A stretch of DNA of 64,000 nt from Siphonodentalium dalli (Eukaryota > Mollusca > Scaphopoda > Gadilida > Siphonodentaliidae): the NCBI GenBank assembly GCA_032622095.1, contig CP136063.1, positions 217,449,982 to 217,513,981 of the forward strand, read 5' to 3'. Positions 43,401 through 46,128 of the stretch are shown here, in pieces (positions within the stretch are counted from its first letter, which is position 1; every line of letters starts with the position of its first letter). A program made the position numbers and the translations under genes. Under the pieces are notes generated by a model that worked only from the letters and a program-made list of their open reading frames with translations, had not been told where the DNA came from and searched no databases.

Positions 43401-45317
43401 TAGCCTGCTGTATGGGTACCATCACTAAATTCGTCCTCTGGGGACCTCATTCTGCAAATAACAGACACACTATTTCAAGGCTTGCCATTCATTGCCTGGA
43501 ATTTGCTTTAACGTGAACATTTATGGTTTGTCTTGAATTTCAGTGATACTTTCACCTTTATCGGAACTTGTGAATTCACTCTGATCTGTATTTTACCTTA
43601 TTTAATGGAGAGTCTTGAAAAATGATCTTTAAAATTTGTGACAATTTAGAAATTGGAAATGATTTATCCTTCATTTTTTTTAGGAAAGACAAAAAGATGG
43701 CTCTAATACAGCTAGGCAGCGATGAGGAAGCAATCCACGCCCTAGTCGTAAGCATCTTATCATTCTTACTTCTCCAAATATTGGTTCTGAAATCATGCAA
43801 AGAGAGCTGATGGAAAAGATTATTTTCATTAATTAGAAGATCCTGCATAGAATAAAAATTTTACAATATGTCCTGAACTGACTAGAATATCAACCAACCA
43901 AAGTAATTACTTCATGGCCTTGGCGTTAGGCCACTGGAAATTAATTCTCTGTTTTTCAGACACTGCCGCCCCCATAAAATAGGCGCCGCTGGGTGCTTTT
44001 TATTACACACCACAAAATAAAAGTGTTAATCATCCTGCCCAATCCTGCCCGCAAAAAAAAAATGCATTAGAGTGCATGTTCACCTGCACATAACATATTT
44101 CTATTGGATACACATATACAAGGTTGCACTATCAGCAAGTTGAACTTTTCCAAGTGACAGTGGTAGCGTTGACAAAGAATCTGGTATCAATCTGTTATTT
44201 GATTCTGCCCATAATTATTTCACTGTTCTAAAAGTTGATGTGATGATGGTGCAGTAAAATCTGACTAATACTACACTGAGTACATTAAAGTTGGTTATTC
44301 AATTATTCAATTCGGGGATAAACAAATAAAAACCTGCCTGCCAGAAATTTTTTGTCATAAAATAGGCCAATAAAAACCTGCCTGCCAGTAAATATTTGCC
44401 ATAAAAAATAAATATAGAAACCTGCCTGCCTGCCTGATTTGAAGAAAAAAAAAGTGTTGATATATATCAACAGAGAATTAATATCCTGTGGCCTAATATG
44501 CTGTCATCTATAAATGATAGCTCACTTTAACTCAGGGAATTATACAAAAGTTGCTCATTACTGGATGAAGGAGGGAGCTCCCCGCCCCCCAAAGAATTCT
44601 AGAAATTAATGGATGTATGGAATTAAAAGGATTCTATAATTTTCCAAGCAATGTATAAAATCTATCCTCCAATGCCTTTTAATCACTGTGTCGTCAACAG
44701 AATTTTATCTTAATTTCTAATTGTGAATATATTGGAGAATGAGTTTTGAACTCTTGAAAAATCTGGATAAACTGCAAATAAATTTGTTCTATGAAGTTCT
44801 CTTTTCAGTGAAGATGGAGTTGCATGAGAACTTTATTTTCATCTTTTTGTTTTTAAATGTAATAACTGAAATATTTTTCATAATAACTGATGGAATCAGA
44901 TAATATAATACATTATAACTGTAATATGCTTAATACGGCCAGGTATTTATTGTGACATTAACCCTTCTATGAGGTTCCTGAAATTTTGCTAAAACGCTAT
45001 GCCAATGCATTCTCTTATATATGCATAGGGAGCCTCGCATATATAAGAGAATACATTGGCCTAACAATATTTACCTTCACCTTGTAAACCAGTGCATTCT
45101 CTTATATATGCGAGGCTCCCTATGGGAGACATGCATATATAAGAGAATGCACTGGCACACGATCAGCGCAGCTCCCGTCATCAAATGGTTAAAACATTAT
45201 TTCAGGTGTTAAAGGGTCAAGAATTCATTTTCTTTGTTATTTCAGGGTCTACACAATTCAGAACTCAGTGAACAACAACATCTCAAGGTCTCATTTTCTA
45301 AGTCAACTATACAGTAA
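8579..45317 (+). CDS. PTBP: Polypyrimidine tract-binding protein (PTBP/hnRNP I), 3' part of gene, 16 exons
   Basis: PTB is a nuclear and shuttling RNA-binding protein that binds UCUU/CU-rich RNA through four RRM domains and represses or activates exons. Joining 8579-8725, 13165-13296, 15800-15851, 16180-16238, 16836-17004, 21184-21264, 27311-27334, 29258-29278, 31594-31736, 37560-37593, 39909-40001, 41128-41225, 42019-42137, 42586-42660, 43684-43747 and 45246-45317 gives 1383 nt, or 460 residues plus a TAA stop. All introns are GT-AG and all phases agree. RRM1 is half present (residues 1-49); RRM2 covers about 71-170, the RRM2-RRM3 linker about 171-265, RRM3 about 266-350 and RRM4 about 385-460. 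Vertebrate PTBP1 is about 530-557 residues, so roughly the first 100 residues are missing, including the start codon. Every intron of any size carries MITEs. The family call is certain; which vertebrate paralogue is closest cannot be told, and a single pre-duplication gene is likely. Confidence 0.96.
8805..8935 (+). repeat. Low-copy dispersed repeat, copy 1
   Basis: tccatctgtctgtgtgttca and tcggttatcggatc, followed by tccattgatgtgctcg, resemble 58383-58515 in the same order. No inverted ends seen. Origin unknown. Confidence 0.45.
9119..9274. mobile_element. TA-D palindrome, both outer ends lost
   Basis: It begins within the arm (cgaccccttaaccacagcag) and ends at ctgctgtggttaagggga. The loop side is shortened asymmetrically (ctctcgggaacaagcc). 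The terminal CAGTAATGC and TA are gone. Confidence 0.85.
9275..10112. other. No recognised feature
   Basis: Intron sequence; nothing recognised apart from AT-rich runs. Confidence 0.5.
10113..10127 (+). repeat. LINE target-site duplication, left copy
   Basis: aagtttatcaatctc is repeated right after the poly(A) at 12221-12233 (the leading aa merges with the A-tail). It marks the insertion point of the LINE. Confidence 0.92.
10128..11825 (+). pseudogene. LINE ORF2 C-terminal fragment, split by a MITE
   Basis: The frame runs 10128-10641 and resumes at 11032-11825. There are no internal stops other than those brought in by the MITE, which suggests a fairly young insertion. The fragment lacks endonuclease and RT catalytic motifs and so cannot be autonomous. 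Tx1/L1 clade is inferred from the post-RT residues; a jockey or CR1 origin is less likely because of the W-x-G-KPDKI motif and zf-RVT layout. Confidence 0.85.
10642..11035 (+). mobile_element. TTAA-B MITE nested in the LINE (copy 1)
   Basis: The right end GGTTTGTTGGGTAAAGGG-TTAA (11032-11035) is intact. At the left end about five bases of TTAACCCTTTACCC are missing (ttcttaccc). It has both hairpins with the loop GTCGACCATAGGTCG. The LINE codons on either side fit together if one TTAA is kept, so the empty site can be inferred exactly. Confidence 0.93.
12221..12233 (+). repeat. LINE target-site duplication, right copy
   Basis: gtttatcaatctc follows the poly(A) directly and is identical to 10115-10127. 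Confidence 0.92.
12234..12801. other. Intron, no recognised feature
   Basis: AT-rich with several A/T runs; nothing recognised. Confidence 0.5.
12802..13054 (+). mobile_element. TTAA-A MITE (full hairpins)
   Basis: TTAA at 12802-12805 with a degenerate left end (acccttgtggagctt); the right end is cccgaaaggg-TTAA (13051-13054). Both hairpins are near-intact with CCCATAGGGAG loops. Confidence 0.85.
13165..13296 (+). CDS. PTBP: PTBP exon: RRM1-RRM2 linker and RRM2 start
   Basis: The exon is 44 codons, phase 0-0, with acceptor ccatttcag and donor gtatta. The Ala/Gln-rich linker ([16 protein letters not shown]) is followed by RRM2 RNP2 ([19 protein letters not shown]). The linker is shorter than in vertebrate PTBP1. 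A TTAA-A element ends 110 bp upstream of the acceptor. Confidence 0.94.
13453..13669. mobile_element. TA-D palindromic MITE (copy 4)
   Basis: TA at 13453-13454, CAGTAATGCTC...GAGCATTACTG, TA at 13668-13669. Arms are nearly complementary over more than 100 bp. Confidence 0.92.
13674..13968. mobile_element. hAT-E MITE, 4 bp from a TA-D copy
   Basis: CAAGCCTGCAAATAGTGTG to ctatttgtaggcttg. It holds one complete hairpin, part of the middle segment and a shortened second hairpin. It begins 4 bp after the TA-D element ends. Confidence 0.85.
14064..14317. mobile_element. hAT-E MITE, short form, with 8-bp target duplication
   Basis: CAAGCCTTGTAATAGTG to CACTATTTCAAGGCTTG, with two hairpins back to back and no middle segment. 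It is flanked by cccatagg at 14056-14063 and 14318-14325, an exact 8-bp duplication as expected for hAT elements. Confidence 0.93.
14326..14908. other. Intron, no recognised feature
   Basis: Unique sequence; nothing recognised. Confidence 0.5.
14909..15307 (-). mobile_element. TTAA-B MITE, reverse orientation (copy 2)
   Basis: TTAA-CCCTTTACCCAACAAAACGG on the left, TTCTGTTGGGCAAAGGG-TTAA on the right. Both hairpins have loops that pair (GTCGACCATAGGTCG and its complement). Confidence 0.94.
15491..15725 (-). mobile_element. TTAA-C MITE, reverse orientation (copy 4)
   Basis: It starts taaccttttcttcactaaat and carries tactcattgacgagtaattc and accattccaatgtatac. The far end is diverged (acacatttaattaa). 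Confidence 0.78.
15800..15851 (+). CDS. PTBP: PTBP exon: RRM2 helix 1 to beta-2
   Basis: The exon is 52 nt, phase 0 to 1, encoding [17 protein letters not shown] plus the first base of a Gly codon. The acceptor is aatttcag and the donor gtaagt. The same peptide lies at this position in vertebrate PTB RRM2. Confidence 0.95.
16038..16143. mobile_element. TA-D, right half only
   Basis: It runs from gatctttccgatgaatgg to GGCATTACTG-TA. The left arm is absent, so the break lies at the hairpin tip. Confidence 0.86.
16180..16238 (+). CDS. PTBP: PTBP exon: RRM2 RNP1 and helix 2
   Basis: The exon is 59 nt, phase 1 to 0, encoding [20 protein letters not shown] with acceptor actttccag. This is RNP1 and the second helix of RRM2. 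The preceding exon (52 nt) and this one together give 37 whole codons, which fixes both boundaries. Confidence 0.94.
16384..16563 (+). mobile_element. TTAA-A MITE, right end truncated
   Basis: TTAA-CCCTTCCATGACTGGAGC on the left. Both hairpins are shortened, and the copy stops at aagagaatgcactt without the terminal segment. Confidence 0.82.
16836..17004 (+). CDS. PTBP: PTBP exon: RRM2 C-terminal part and start of long linker
   Basis: The exon is 169 nt, phase 0 to 1, with acceptor tttttttcag. It encodes [20 protein letters not shown] and then the extended region [16 protein letters not shown], the hallmark fifth strand and tail of PTB RRM2. It ends in a Ser/Leu-rich stretch ([12 protein letters not shown]) that begins the RRM2-RRM3 linker. 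A TTAA-A element begins 79 bp after the donor. Confidence 0.96.
17083..17343 (+). mobile_element. TTAA-A MITE
   Basis: TTAA-CCCTTCCATGACTGGAGC on the left; the right end is decayed (catcatgaaatggttata). Both hairpins are present with scattered changes. It lies 79 bp after a PTBP exon. Confidence 0.87.
17477..17933 (-). mobile_element. TTAA-B MITE with enlarged middle (copy 3)
   Basis: TTAA-GCCCTTACCCAACAAAACG on the left, TTTTATTGGGTAAAGGG-TTAA on the right. The segment between hairpins holds three tandem versions of a ttctttaacaattttata motif, against one in other copies. The right TTAA is shared with the adjoining TTAA-C copy. Confidence 0.92.
17930..18127 (-). mobile_element. TTAA-C MITE, reverse orientation (copy 5), abutting TTAA-B
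   Basis: TTAA, then gccctttatttacaaaatac; landmarks tcatttgttgaacttta, ataatagaccattccaatg and the end tttggtataaaaagggtaaa. It shares TTAA 17930-17933 with copy B3. Confidence 0.8.
18131..18912. other. Intron, no recognised feature
   Basis: AT-rich intron between the 17004 and 21184 exons; nothing recognised. Confidence 0.5.
18913..19166 (+). mobile_element. TTAA-A MITE
   Basis: TTAA-CCCTCAATGATGGGAGC on the left and CTCCTGTCATGAAAGGG-TTAA on the right, with both hairpins present. Confidence 0.87.
19459..19857 (+). mobile_element. TTAA-B MITE (copy 4)
   Basis: TTAA-CCCTTTACCCAACAGAACGG on the left, GGTTTGTTGGGTAAAGGG-TTAA on the right. It is nearly identical to copies at 30736, 49633 and 51909. 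Confidence 0.95.
19858..20200. other. Intron, no recognised feature
   Basis: Unique sequence; nothing recognised. Confidence 0.45.
20210..20712. mobile_element. IR-F: element with ~52-bp inverted ends and 9-bp direct repeat
   Basis: The left end (cagtctctttgaaaagccaa, about 20210-20262) is complementary, with a few mismatches, to the right end (about 20661-20712, ending tttcaaagagactg). Flanks are ctatttgca (20201-20209) and ctatttgta (20713-20721), an 8/9 match. The interior is about 400 bp without a coding frame. It is the only copy in this window. A 9-bp duplication would suit Mutator-like or Merlin-type elements; the superfamily is not settled. Confidence 0.75.
20722..21183. other. Intron, no recognised feature
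   Basis: Unique sequence up to the acceptor at 21183. Confidence 0.45.
21184..21264 (+). CDS. PTBP: PTBP exon: linker segment, 81 nt, phase 1-1
   Basis: It encodes [19 protein letters not shown] and then TTFGTAG after a split Gly codon. The donor is gtacgc. The acceptor (ttataaag) lacks a good pyrimidine tract. A better-looking acceptor at 21203 (attgtccag) would break the frame into the next exons, so 21184 is preferred. Linker sequence is poorly conserved in PTB proteins, so support comes from phase and Pro/Gly composition, not homology. Confidence 0.7.
21265..21629. other. Intron, no recognised feature
   Basis: Unique sequence; nothing recognised. Confidence 0.45.
21630..21895 (+). mobile_element. 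TTAA-A MITE
   Basis: The left end has lost one T (gTATAA-CCCTTTCATGACAGG); the right end is CTCCTGTCATGAACCTTGGG-TTAA, with a small insertion. Both hairpins are present with several substitutions. Confidence 0.85.
22119..22310 (+). repeat. Tandem repeat, 3 x 64 bp, identical units
   Basis: Units start at 22119, 22183 and 22247 with aagtccagtataacaaac and end aaaaagttagttg. I see no difference between the three, so the expansion is recent. Confidence 0.95.
22522..22738. mobile_element. TA-D palindromic MITE (copy 6)
   Basis: TA-CAGTAATGCTCTAATTAATC...GAGCATTACTG-TA. Both arms carry the variant ccccttaacc/ggttaagggg. Confidence 0.93.
22877..23268. mobile_element. hAT-E MITE with 8-bp duplication (7/8)
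   Basis: CAAGCCTTGAAATAGTGAG to ctatttcaataggcttg. Flanks are aatgcatc (22869-22876) and aatacatc (23269-23276). The second hairpin is largely deleted. Confidence 0.9.
23311..23380 (+). repeat. Short tandem duplication, ~39 bp x 2
   Basis: gtccccaccactggattgga appears at 23313 and 23352, each followed by gata and actttA-type sequence. Confidence 0.85.
23557..23626 (+). tRNA. tRNA-like sequence (degenerate; Ser/Leu-type A box)
   Basis: tggctgagtgattaaggc at 23565 fits the A box and D arm of class II tRNAs. ggtacggtctc at 23607 is a poor B box. A weak ttgtc/gacaa stem could be the anticodon arm, with a 9-nt loop. The acceptor stem does not pair. It is most likely a tRNA pseudogene or SINE head, not a working tRNA. 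Confidence 0.3.
23776..24000. mobile_element. TA-D palindromic MITE (copy 7)
   Basis: TA-CAGTAATGCCC...GAGCATTAATG-TA. The tip has an extra inverted piece (gaaagcgagagctttccgtt), making the loop differ from other copies. Confidence 0.9.
24090..24506. mobile_element. hAT-E MITE with 8-bp duplication (7/8)
   Basis: The left end is catgtcttgaaatagtgtg and the right end ctatcttgaggtttg. Flanks are gccacaac (24082-24089) and gcaacaac (24507-24514). The left hairpin is partly deleted; the middle segment and right hairpin are present. Confidence 0.87.
24515..25012. other. Intron, no recognised feature
   Basis: AT-rich; nothing recognised. Confidence 0.45.
25013..25395 (+). mobile_element. TTAA-B MITE (copy 5)
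   Basis: TTAA-CCCTTTACCCAACAGAAGGG on the left, GTTTTGTTGGGTAAAGGG-TTAA on the right. The inter-hairpin segment is about 20 bp shorter than usual (the aaaagattttttttagg part is missing). Confidence 0.94.
25589..26067 (+). mobile_element. A/B hybrid TTAA MITE with expanded centre
   Basis: The termini are TTAA-A type (CCCTTTCATGACGGGAGC; catcatgaaatgg-TTAA). The hairpin loops are B-like (gtcgacctttggtccc). The centre (25733-25945) is a degenerate array of the B-type motif attgttaaagaatgtaagaa, repeated at least five times where B has one. Confidence 0.88.
26068..26753. other. Intron, no recognised feature
   Basis: AT-rich; nothing recognised. Confidence 0.45.
26754..27026 (-). mobile_element. 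TTAA-C MITE, reverse orientation (copy 6)
   Basis: TTAA, then tcctttattcaccaaatac; a palindromic centre (ttgaacaaactaccatagg / ttcgttggttgag) and gagtgggagatttcattta near the end. Confidence 0.82.
27311..27334 (+). CDS. PTBP: PTBP microexon, 24 nt, phase 1-1
   Basis: Acceptor acatttgtag and donor gtgagt enclose 24 nt that read VPGYGSMA plus a split Gly codon. It keeps the frame whether included or skipped. The PGYG motif repeats that of the preceding exon (PMPGYG) and resembles PVGYG in the 31594 exon. Evidence is phase, splice sites and motif; transcript data are absent. Confidence 0.72.
27335..28194. other. Intron, no recognised feature
   Basis: Contains a local duplication gagcat-agtatttgataaat/ gagcat-agatttgataaat at about 27435-27490. 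Nothing else recognised. Confidence 0.45.
28195..28246 (+). repeat. Dispersed repeat shared with 35044-35097
   Basis: attaaatgtacatggctcgt and the following tatgtatatgtaatttg match 35044-35097 with a few changes. Here the match stops where a TA-D half element begins. Confidence 0.6.
28247..28354. mobile_element. TA-D, right half only
   Basis: It runs from gagagctttccgatgaatgg to GGGCATTACCG-TA. The left arm is missing. Confidence 0.86.
28643..29106 (+). mobile_element. TTAA-H element carrying the A/B hairpin
   Basis: TTAA-CTCTTTCAGTACCAGGTCCG on the left and GGCCCTGGCACTGAAAGGG-TTAA (29103-29106) on the right. One complete hairpin with the B-type loop (GTCGACCATAGGTCG) sits at about 28690-28763. 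The right third has no similarity to A or B. Confidence 0.85.
29258..29278 (+). CDS. PTBP: PTBP microexon candidate, 21 nt, phase 1-1
   Basis: Acceptor gatcttgtag and donor gtgagt enclose 21 nt reading VPAYSPI plus a split Gly codon. It follows the same VP-x-Y pattern as the 24-nt microexon and has the same phase. At 21 nt a chance match is possible, but splice sites, phase and motif all agree. Confidence 0.6.
   Translation, partial: YLLIVP
29279..30735 (+). other. Pyrimidine-rich intron segment
   Basis: From about 29420 to 30340 the + strand is T/C-rich with many TCTT and CTTTCT motifs. 30107-30243 is a degenerate tandem of about 51-54 bp (tttgattgtcttctttctcc and relatives). Open frames here are by-products of low complexity. 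Confidence 0.6.
30736..31125 (+). mobile_element. TTAA-B MITE (copy 6)
   Basis: TTAA-CCCTTTACCCAACAGAAGGG to GGTTTGTTGGGTAAAGGG-TTAA, full length and close to the family consensus. Confidence 0.95.
31236..31512 (-). mobile_element. TTAA-C MITE, reverse orientation (copy 7), with C33 tract
   Basis: A perfect central palindrome (aagttcaacaaacgacc / gatcgtttgttgaactt). An uninterrupted run of 33 C at 31402-31434 replaces the usual acacccctcta segment. Terminal TTAA sites are eroded. Confidence 0.85.
31594..31736 (+). CDS. PTBP: PTBP exon: linker end and RRM3 RNP2
   Basis: The exon is 143 nt, phase 1 to 0, with acceptor taattgcag and donor gtacga. It encodes a Met/Gly-rich linker ([19 protein letters not shown]) and then RNP2 of RRM3 ([12 protein letters not shown]). 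In vertebrates the linker here is longer and Ala-rich. A TTAA-C element with a C33 tract ends about 80 bp upstream. Confidence 0.95.
31850..32066. mobile_element. TA-D palindromic MITE (copy 9)
   Basis: TA-CAGTAATGTCC...GGGCATTACTG-TA, with variant ttaagcacag/ctgtgcttaa and ttgctgcc/ggcagcaa present in both arms. Confidence 0.93.
32128..32379 (+). mobile_element. TTAA-A MITE
   Basis: TTAA-CCCTTTCATGACTGGAGC on the left; GCTCCCGTCATGAAAGGG-TCAA on the right. The hairpins are diverged and the second lacks the cactggcacagg part. Confidence 0.87.
32380..32782. other. Intron, no recognised feature
   Basis: AT-rich with T-runs; nothing recognised. Confidence 0.45.
32783..33037 (+). mobile_element. 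TTAA-A MITE, left terminus lost
   Basis: It begins at tactggagcttcctgaaat without TTAA-CCCTTCC. The right end is tgtcatgaaagtgataa. Both hairpins are present. Confidence 0.84.
33250..33511 (-). mobile_element. TTAA-A MITE, reverse orientation, full length
   Basis: TTAA-CCCTTCCATGACAGGAGC on the left, CTCCAGTCATGGAAGGG-TTAA on the right. Both hairpins are well preserved. Confidence 0.92.
33709..33948 (+). repeat. Degenerate tandem repeat, ~3 units, with G-rich insert
   Basis: Units at 33709, 33782 and 33878 share aactcaaa, tatttgttcaaaataatt and gaacaatataagac. Unit 2 is extended by a G-rich run at 33852-33870. Confidence 0.8.
34012..34053 (+). repeat. Dispersed repeat shared with 35317-35366
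   Basis: agcgagaattactctgtata followed by atttgatgctcca matches agcaagaattactaggtatg at 35321 and what follows. Confidence 0.55.
35044..35097 (+). repeat. Dispersed repeat shared with 28195-28246
   Basis: attaaatggacatggcttgt and tatgtatacgtaatttgg are the counterparts of the 28195 copy. Confidence 0.6.
35653..35792 (+). mobile_element. TTAA-C MITE, centre deleted (copy 8)
   Basis: The left end is eroded (tccttcctttactaaatag), the middle 100 bp is gone, and the right end TATTTAGTAAAGAAAGGG-TTAA (35789-35792) is intact. Confidence 0.82.
35810..35937 (+). mobile_element. TTAA-A, right part only
   Basis: taacaatattgaccttgatc to cctgtcttgaatgggttat, with the second hairpin shortened at its tip. 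Confidence 0.75.
35990..36043. mobile_element. hAT-E right-end fragment
   Basis: cattctgcaaatgacaggca followed by cactaaactcagccttg is the terminal 45 bp of hAT-E; the rest is absent. Confidence 0.6.
36331..36766. mobile_element. hAT-E2 MITE (variant ends)
   Basis: The ends are CAGGTCTCAAAATATGGTGC and its complement; two hairpins built on the AGAATGAGGTCCCCAGA core. The middle segment is diverged from E. No clear 8-bp duplication at this copy. Confidence 0.86.
36767..37148. other. Intron, no recognised feature
   Basis: Unique sequence; nothing recognised. Confidence 0.45.
37149..37338. mobile_element. TA-D palindrome, right arm partly deleted
   Basis: TA-GTAATGCCCTCAATAATC on the left; the tip of the right arm (tttccgatgaatggcaacaa) is missing after gagag. 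It ends ggcattact. Confidence 0.88.
37380..37559 (+). promoter_or_regulatory. Pyrimidine motifs before the 34-nt exon (candidate PTB sites)
   Basis: The last 180 bp of the intron contain gactcttttcag, gattttttcccattttttct, ggactcttctat, tgtcttcgctctgctg and ttcctgttgctttac. PTB binds UCUU and CUCUCU in RNA; vertebrate exon 11 repression uses flanking pyrimidine tracts. The binding role here is inference. Confidence 0.45.
37560..37593 (+). CDS. PTBP: PTBP 34-nt exon in RRM3 (equivalent of vertebrate PTBP1 exon 11)
   Basis: Acceptor tttactatag and donor gtacgt enclose exactly 34 nt, phase 0 to 1, reading [11 protein letters not shown] plus the first base of Gly. This is helix 1 of RRM3 (vertebrate VTPQSLFILFG). 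The vertebrate exon at this place is also 34 nt and is skipped under PTB autoregulation (established for PTBP1). Skipping here joins phase 0 to a phase-1 exon and creates a TGA at 39933-39935. The upstream intron end holds several pyrimidine motifs (CTCTTCT, TGTCTTCG), and the intron nearby is free of MITEs for about 220 bp. Confidence 0.93.
37594..38497. other. Intron after the 34-nt exon
   Basis: No repeat family copies. The first 50 bp include actctttttatttcattt, another pyrimidine run. Confidence 0.5.
38498..38598. mobile_element. hAT-E2 fragment
   Basis: caatttggggatatagagaa and actaaactaaaaaagaaata match the middle of the copy at 58975; tctgcaaatgataggcac and ttctcagacctg are an E/E2 right end. 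Confidence 0.65.
38680..38879. mobile_element. hAT-E MITE, shortened
   Basis: CAAGCCTTGAAATAATGTG to ctgcaaggcttg. The left hairpin lost its outer arm and most of the middle is missing. Confidence 0.82.
38880..39327. other. Intron, no recognised feature
   Basis: Unique sequence; nothing recognised. Confidence 0.45.
39328..39547 (-). mobile_element. TTAA-A MITE, reverse orientation, first of a head-to-tail-opposed pair
   Basis: TTAA-CTCTTTCATGATGTGAGC on the left; CTCCAGACATGGAAGTG-TTAA on the right. The first hairpin is mostly deleted. Confidence 0.87.
39544..39777 (+). mobile_element. TTAA-A MITE, second of the pair, sharing one TTAA
   Basis: It starts at TTAA 39544-39547 directly with ccttcctgaatttttgcg, lacking the outer TIR, and ends CCATCATGAAATGG-TTAA. 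Orientation is opposite to its neighbour. Confidence 0.85.
39909..40001 (+). CDS. PTBP: PTBP exon: RRM3 core with RNP1
   Basis: The exon is 93 nt, phase 1-1, with acceptor ttcctattag and donor gtaaga. It encodes [15 protein letters not shown] and then RNP1 [15 protein letters not shown]. The match to vertebrate PTB RRM3 is close. A 51-bp minisatellite fills part of the next intron. Confidence 0.96.
40002..40323. other. Intron, no recognised feature
   Basis: Unique sequence before the minisatellite. Confidence 0.45.
40324..40937 (+). repeat. Minisatellite, ~12 x 51 bp, intronic
   Basis: The unit includes tatgatccaataagtattat, gaataacgagatctccc and aaacatcaccc. The period is 51, a multiple of three with no stop in one frame, so it reads as a 200-codon open frame of a 17-residue repeat. 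It lies between two PTBP exons with good splice sites and so is non-coding. Units alternate gag/aag at the start of the array and become uniform later. Confidence 0.97.
41128..41225 (+). CDS. PTBP: PTBP exon: RRM3 C-terminal end
   Basis: The exon is 98 nt, phase 1 to 0, with acceptor tattgcag and donor gtatgg. It encodes [20 protein letters not shown] followed by [12 protein letters not shown], matching the end of PTB RRM3 (vertebrate GKPIRITLSKH...). A TTAA-B element begins 121 bp downstream. Confidence 0.95.
41347..41747 (-). mobile_element. TTAA-B MITE, reverse orientation (copy 7)
   Basis: TTAA-CCCTTTACCCAACAAACCGG to CCTTCTGTTGGGTAAAGGG-TTAA, full length, 121 bp after a PTBP exon. Confidence 0.95.
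41748..42018. other. Intron, no recognised feature
   Basis: AT-rich sequence up to the acceptor tattacag. Confidence 0.45.
42019..42137 (+). CDS. PTBP: PTBP exon: RRM3-RRM4 linker and RRM4 RNP2
   Basis: The exon is 119 nt, phase 0 to 2, with acceptor tattacag and donor gtaagt. It encodes [20 protein letters not shown], then [20 protein letters not shown]. This short linker and RNP2 pack RRM3 against RRM4 in vertebrate PTB and are highly conserved here. Confidence 0.97.
42138..42585. other. Intron, MITE-free
   Basis: No element or repeat recognised; AT-rich with a poly(A) run near 42411. Confidence 0.5.
42586..42660 (+). CDS. PTBP: PTBP exon: RRM4 helix 1 and beta-2
   Basis: The exon is 75 nt, phase 2-2, with acceptor tttttgcag and donor gtaagt. 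It encodes [20 protein letters not shown] and FKFFQ. A truncated TTAA-A element starts about 11 bp past the exon end, so the downstream donor context is MITE-derived. Confidence 0.95.
42672..42913 (+). mobile_element. TTAA-A MITE, left terminus lost, abutting a splice donor
   Basis: Homology starts at cttcttgaaattttgcg, about 11 bp after the PTBP exon end at 42660. The right end is CCTGCCATGAAAGAG-TTAA (42910-42913). An extra tagtatat piece lies in hairpin 1. Confidence 0.87.
43046..43484. mobile_element. hAT-E MITE (long form)
   Basis: The left end is eroded (atagccttgaatttg), with a complete left hairpin, middle segment and right hairpin, and ends CACTATTTCAAGGCTTG. No target duplication can be read. 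Confidence 0.86.
43684..43747 (+). CDS. PTBP: PTBP exon: RRM4 RNP1 and helix 2
   Basis: The exon is 64 nt, phase 2 to 0, with acceptor ttttttag and donor gtaagc. It encodes [20 protein letters not shown] plus Val, the RNP1 strand and second helix of RRM4. Confidence 0.96.
43748..44957. other. Intron with small repeats
   Basis: A degenerate triplication (aaaaacctgcctgccag) lies at 44326-44436. Nothing else recognised in this 1.2-kb intron part. Confidence 0.5.
44326..44436 (+). repeat. Degenerate tandem repeat, ~46 bp x 2.4
   Basis: cctgcctgccag recurs at about 44332, 44377 and 44420, separated by attt-gtcataaaataggcc-like sequence. Confidence 0.75.
44958..45192 (+). mobile_element. TTAA-A MITE just before the last PTBP exon
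   Basis: TTAA-CCCTTCTATGAGGTTCC on the left; AGCTCCCGTCATCAAATGG-TTAA on the right. It ends 53 bp before the exon, so it occupies the branch-point region's upstream side. Confidence 0.87.
45246..45317 (+). CDS. PTBP: PTBP terminal coding exon with stop codon
   Basis: The acceptor ttatttcag is followed by 23 codons and TAA at 45315-45317. The peptide [20 protein letters not shown] followed by TIQ is the PTB C-terminus; vertebrate proteins end in SFSKSTI, so one extra Gln is present. A TTAA-A element ends 53 bp upstream of the exon. Confidence 0.96.
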   Translation, partial: GLHNSELSEQQHLKVSFSKSTIQ

Positions 45318-45757
45318 CAACTCTACACATCAACATAGTGCTACCACACCAACGGGTCAGGCCACCTCGTCCGTGACGGGAAACCTTCACGCTAATAAGT
45401 CCTCGTTGATGTTGTGATTGTTGCTGGTTAGAGAGTGGTTCCCGTTTATTCGGGAATTGTTTCGTTCAAGCGTCCGGACCAGCAAGTGGAGGGAGGAATT
45501 GCTATTGGCAGAAAAGTGCCTTGATATAGTGAAGACTCATTTTATATAGACTCCGCTAAGACGGTGACTTTTTCTGCGGGAGCTCAGCATATTATTGGTG
45601 CAGATAGTTTTACGAGACATACATTGATGATCATGCCAGCGATACACGCATCTCATGAATACTAGTTTTCGCAAACATTGTTCTTTGTGCATAATTGTGT
45701 TGATGTTGATTATTGGGTACATTTCGTTGATTCTATTACACATTGTTTGATTTAAAT
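45318..45757 (+). other. Presumed PTBP 3' UTR start
   Basis: This sequence follows the stop codon and is more GC-balanced than the introns. No AATAAA occurs before the TTAA-C element at 45758. The first AATAAA after the stop is inside that element (45870-45875). The true cleavage site cannot be fixed from sequence. Confidence 0.5.
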
Positions 45758-46010
45758 TTAACCCTTTCTATACTGAATGGATTCACCAATTCAGTTATAA
45801 AAGTATACATTGGAATAGTCTATTATTCATTTAGAGGGATGTTAAGGATATATGAGCTGACGAATTGACAATAAAAGTGCAGAAGAATTCAAATTTATTG
45901 GTGGGAAATGTTTAGGTCATAAGTTCAACATGGTCGTTTGTTGAACTTATAATCTGAACATTTCCTAAGGGAACTACTCGTTAATATGTATTTAGTATAG
46001 AAAGGGTTAA
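45758..46010 (+). mobile_element. TTAA-C MITE, near-intact (copy 9)
   Basis: TTAA-CCCTTTCTATACTGAATGG on the left, TATTTAGTATAGAAAGGG-TTAA on the right, with the palindromic centre. It includes an AATAAA at 45870-45875, the first after the PTBP stop. Confidence 0.92.
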
Positions 46011-46128
46011 ACATTGTTTGATTAAGAGAAAATTTATCATACAAAAAAAAACCTCATTTTAACCACAATCAATATTCATTTTTGCTGGGTCATTAGTATG
46101 TATAATTCTCAGGATTTTAAAGACAAGC

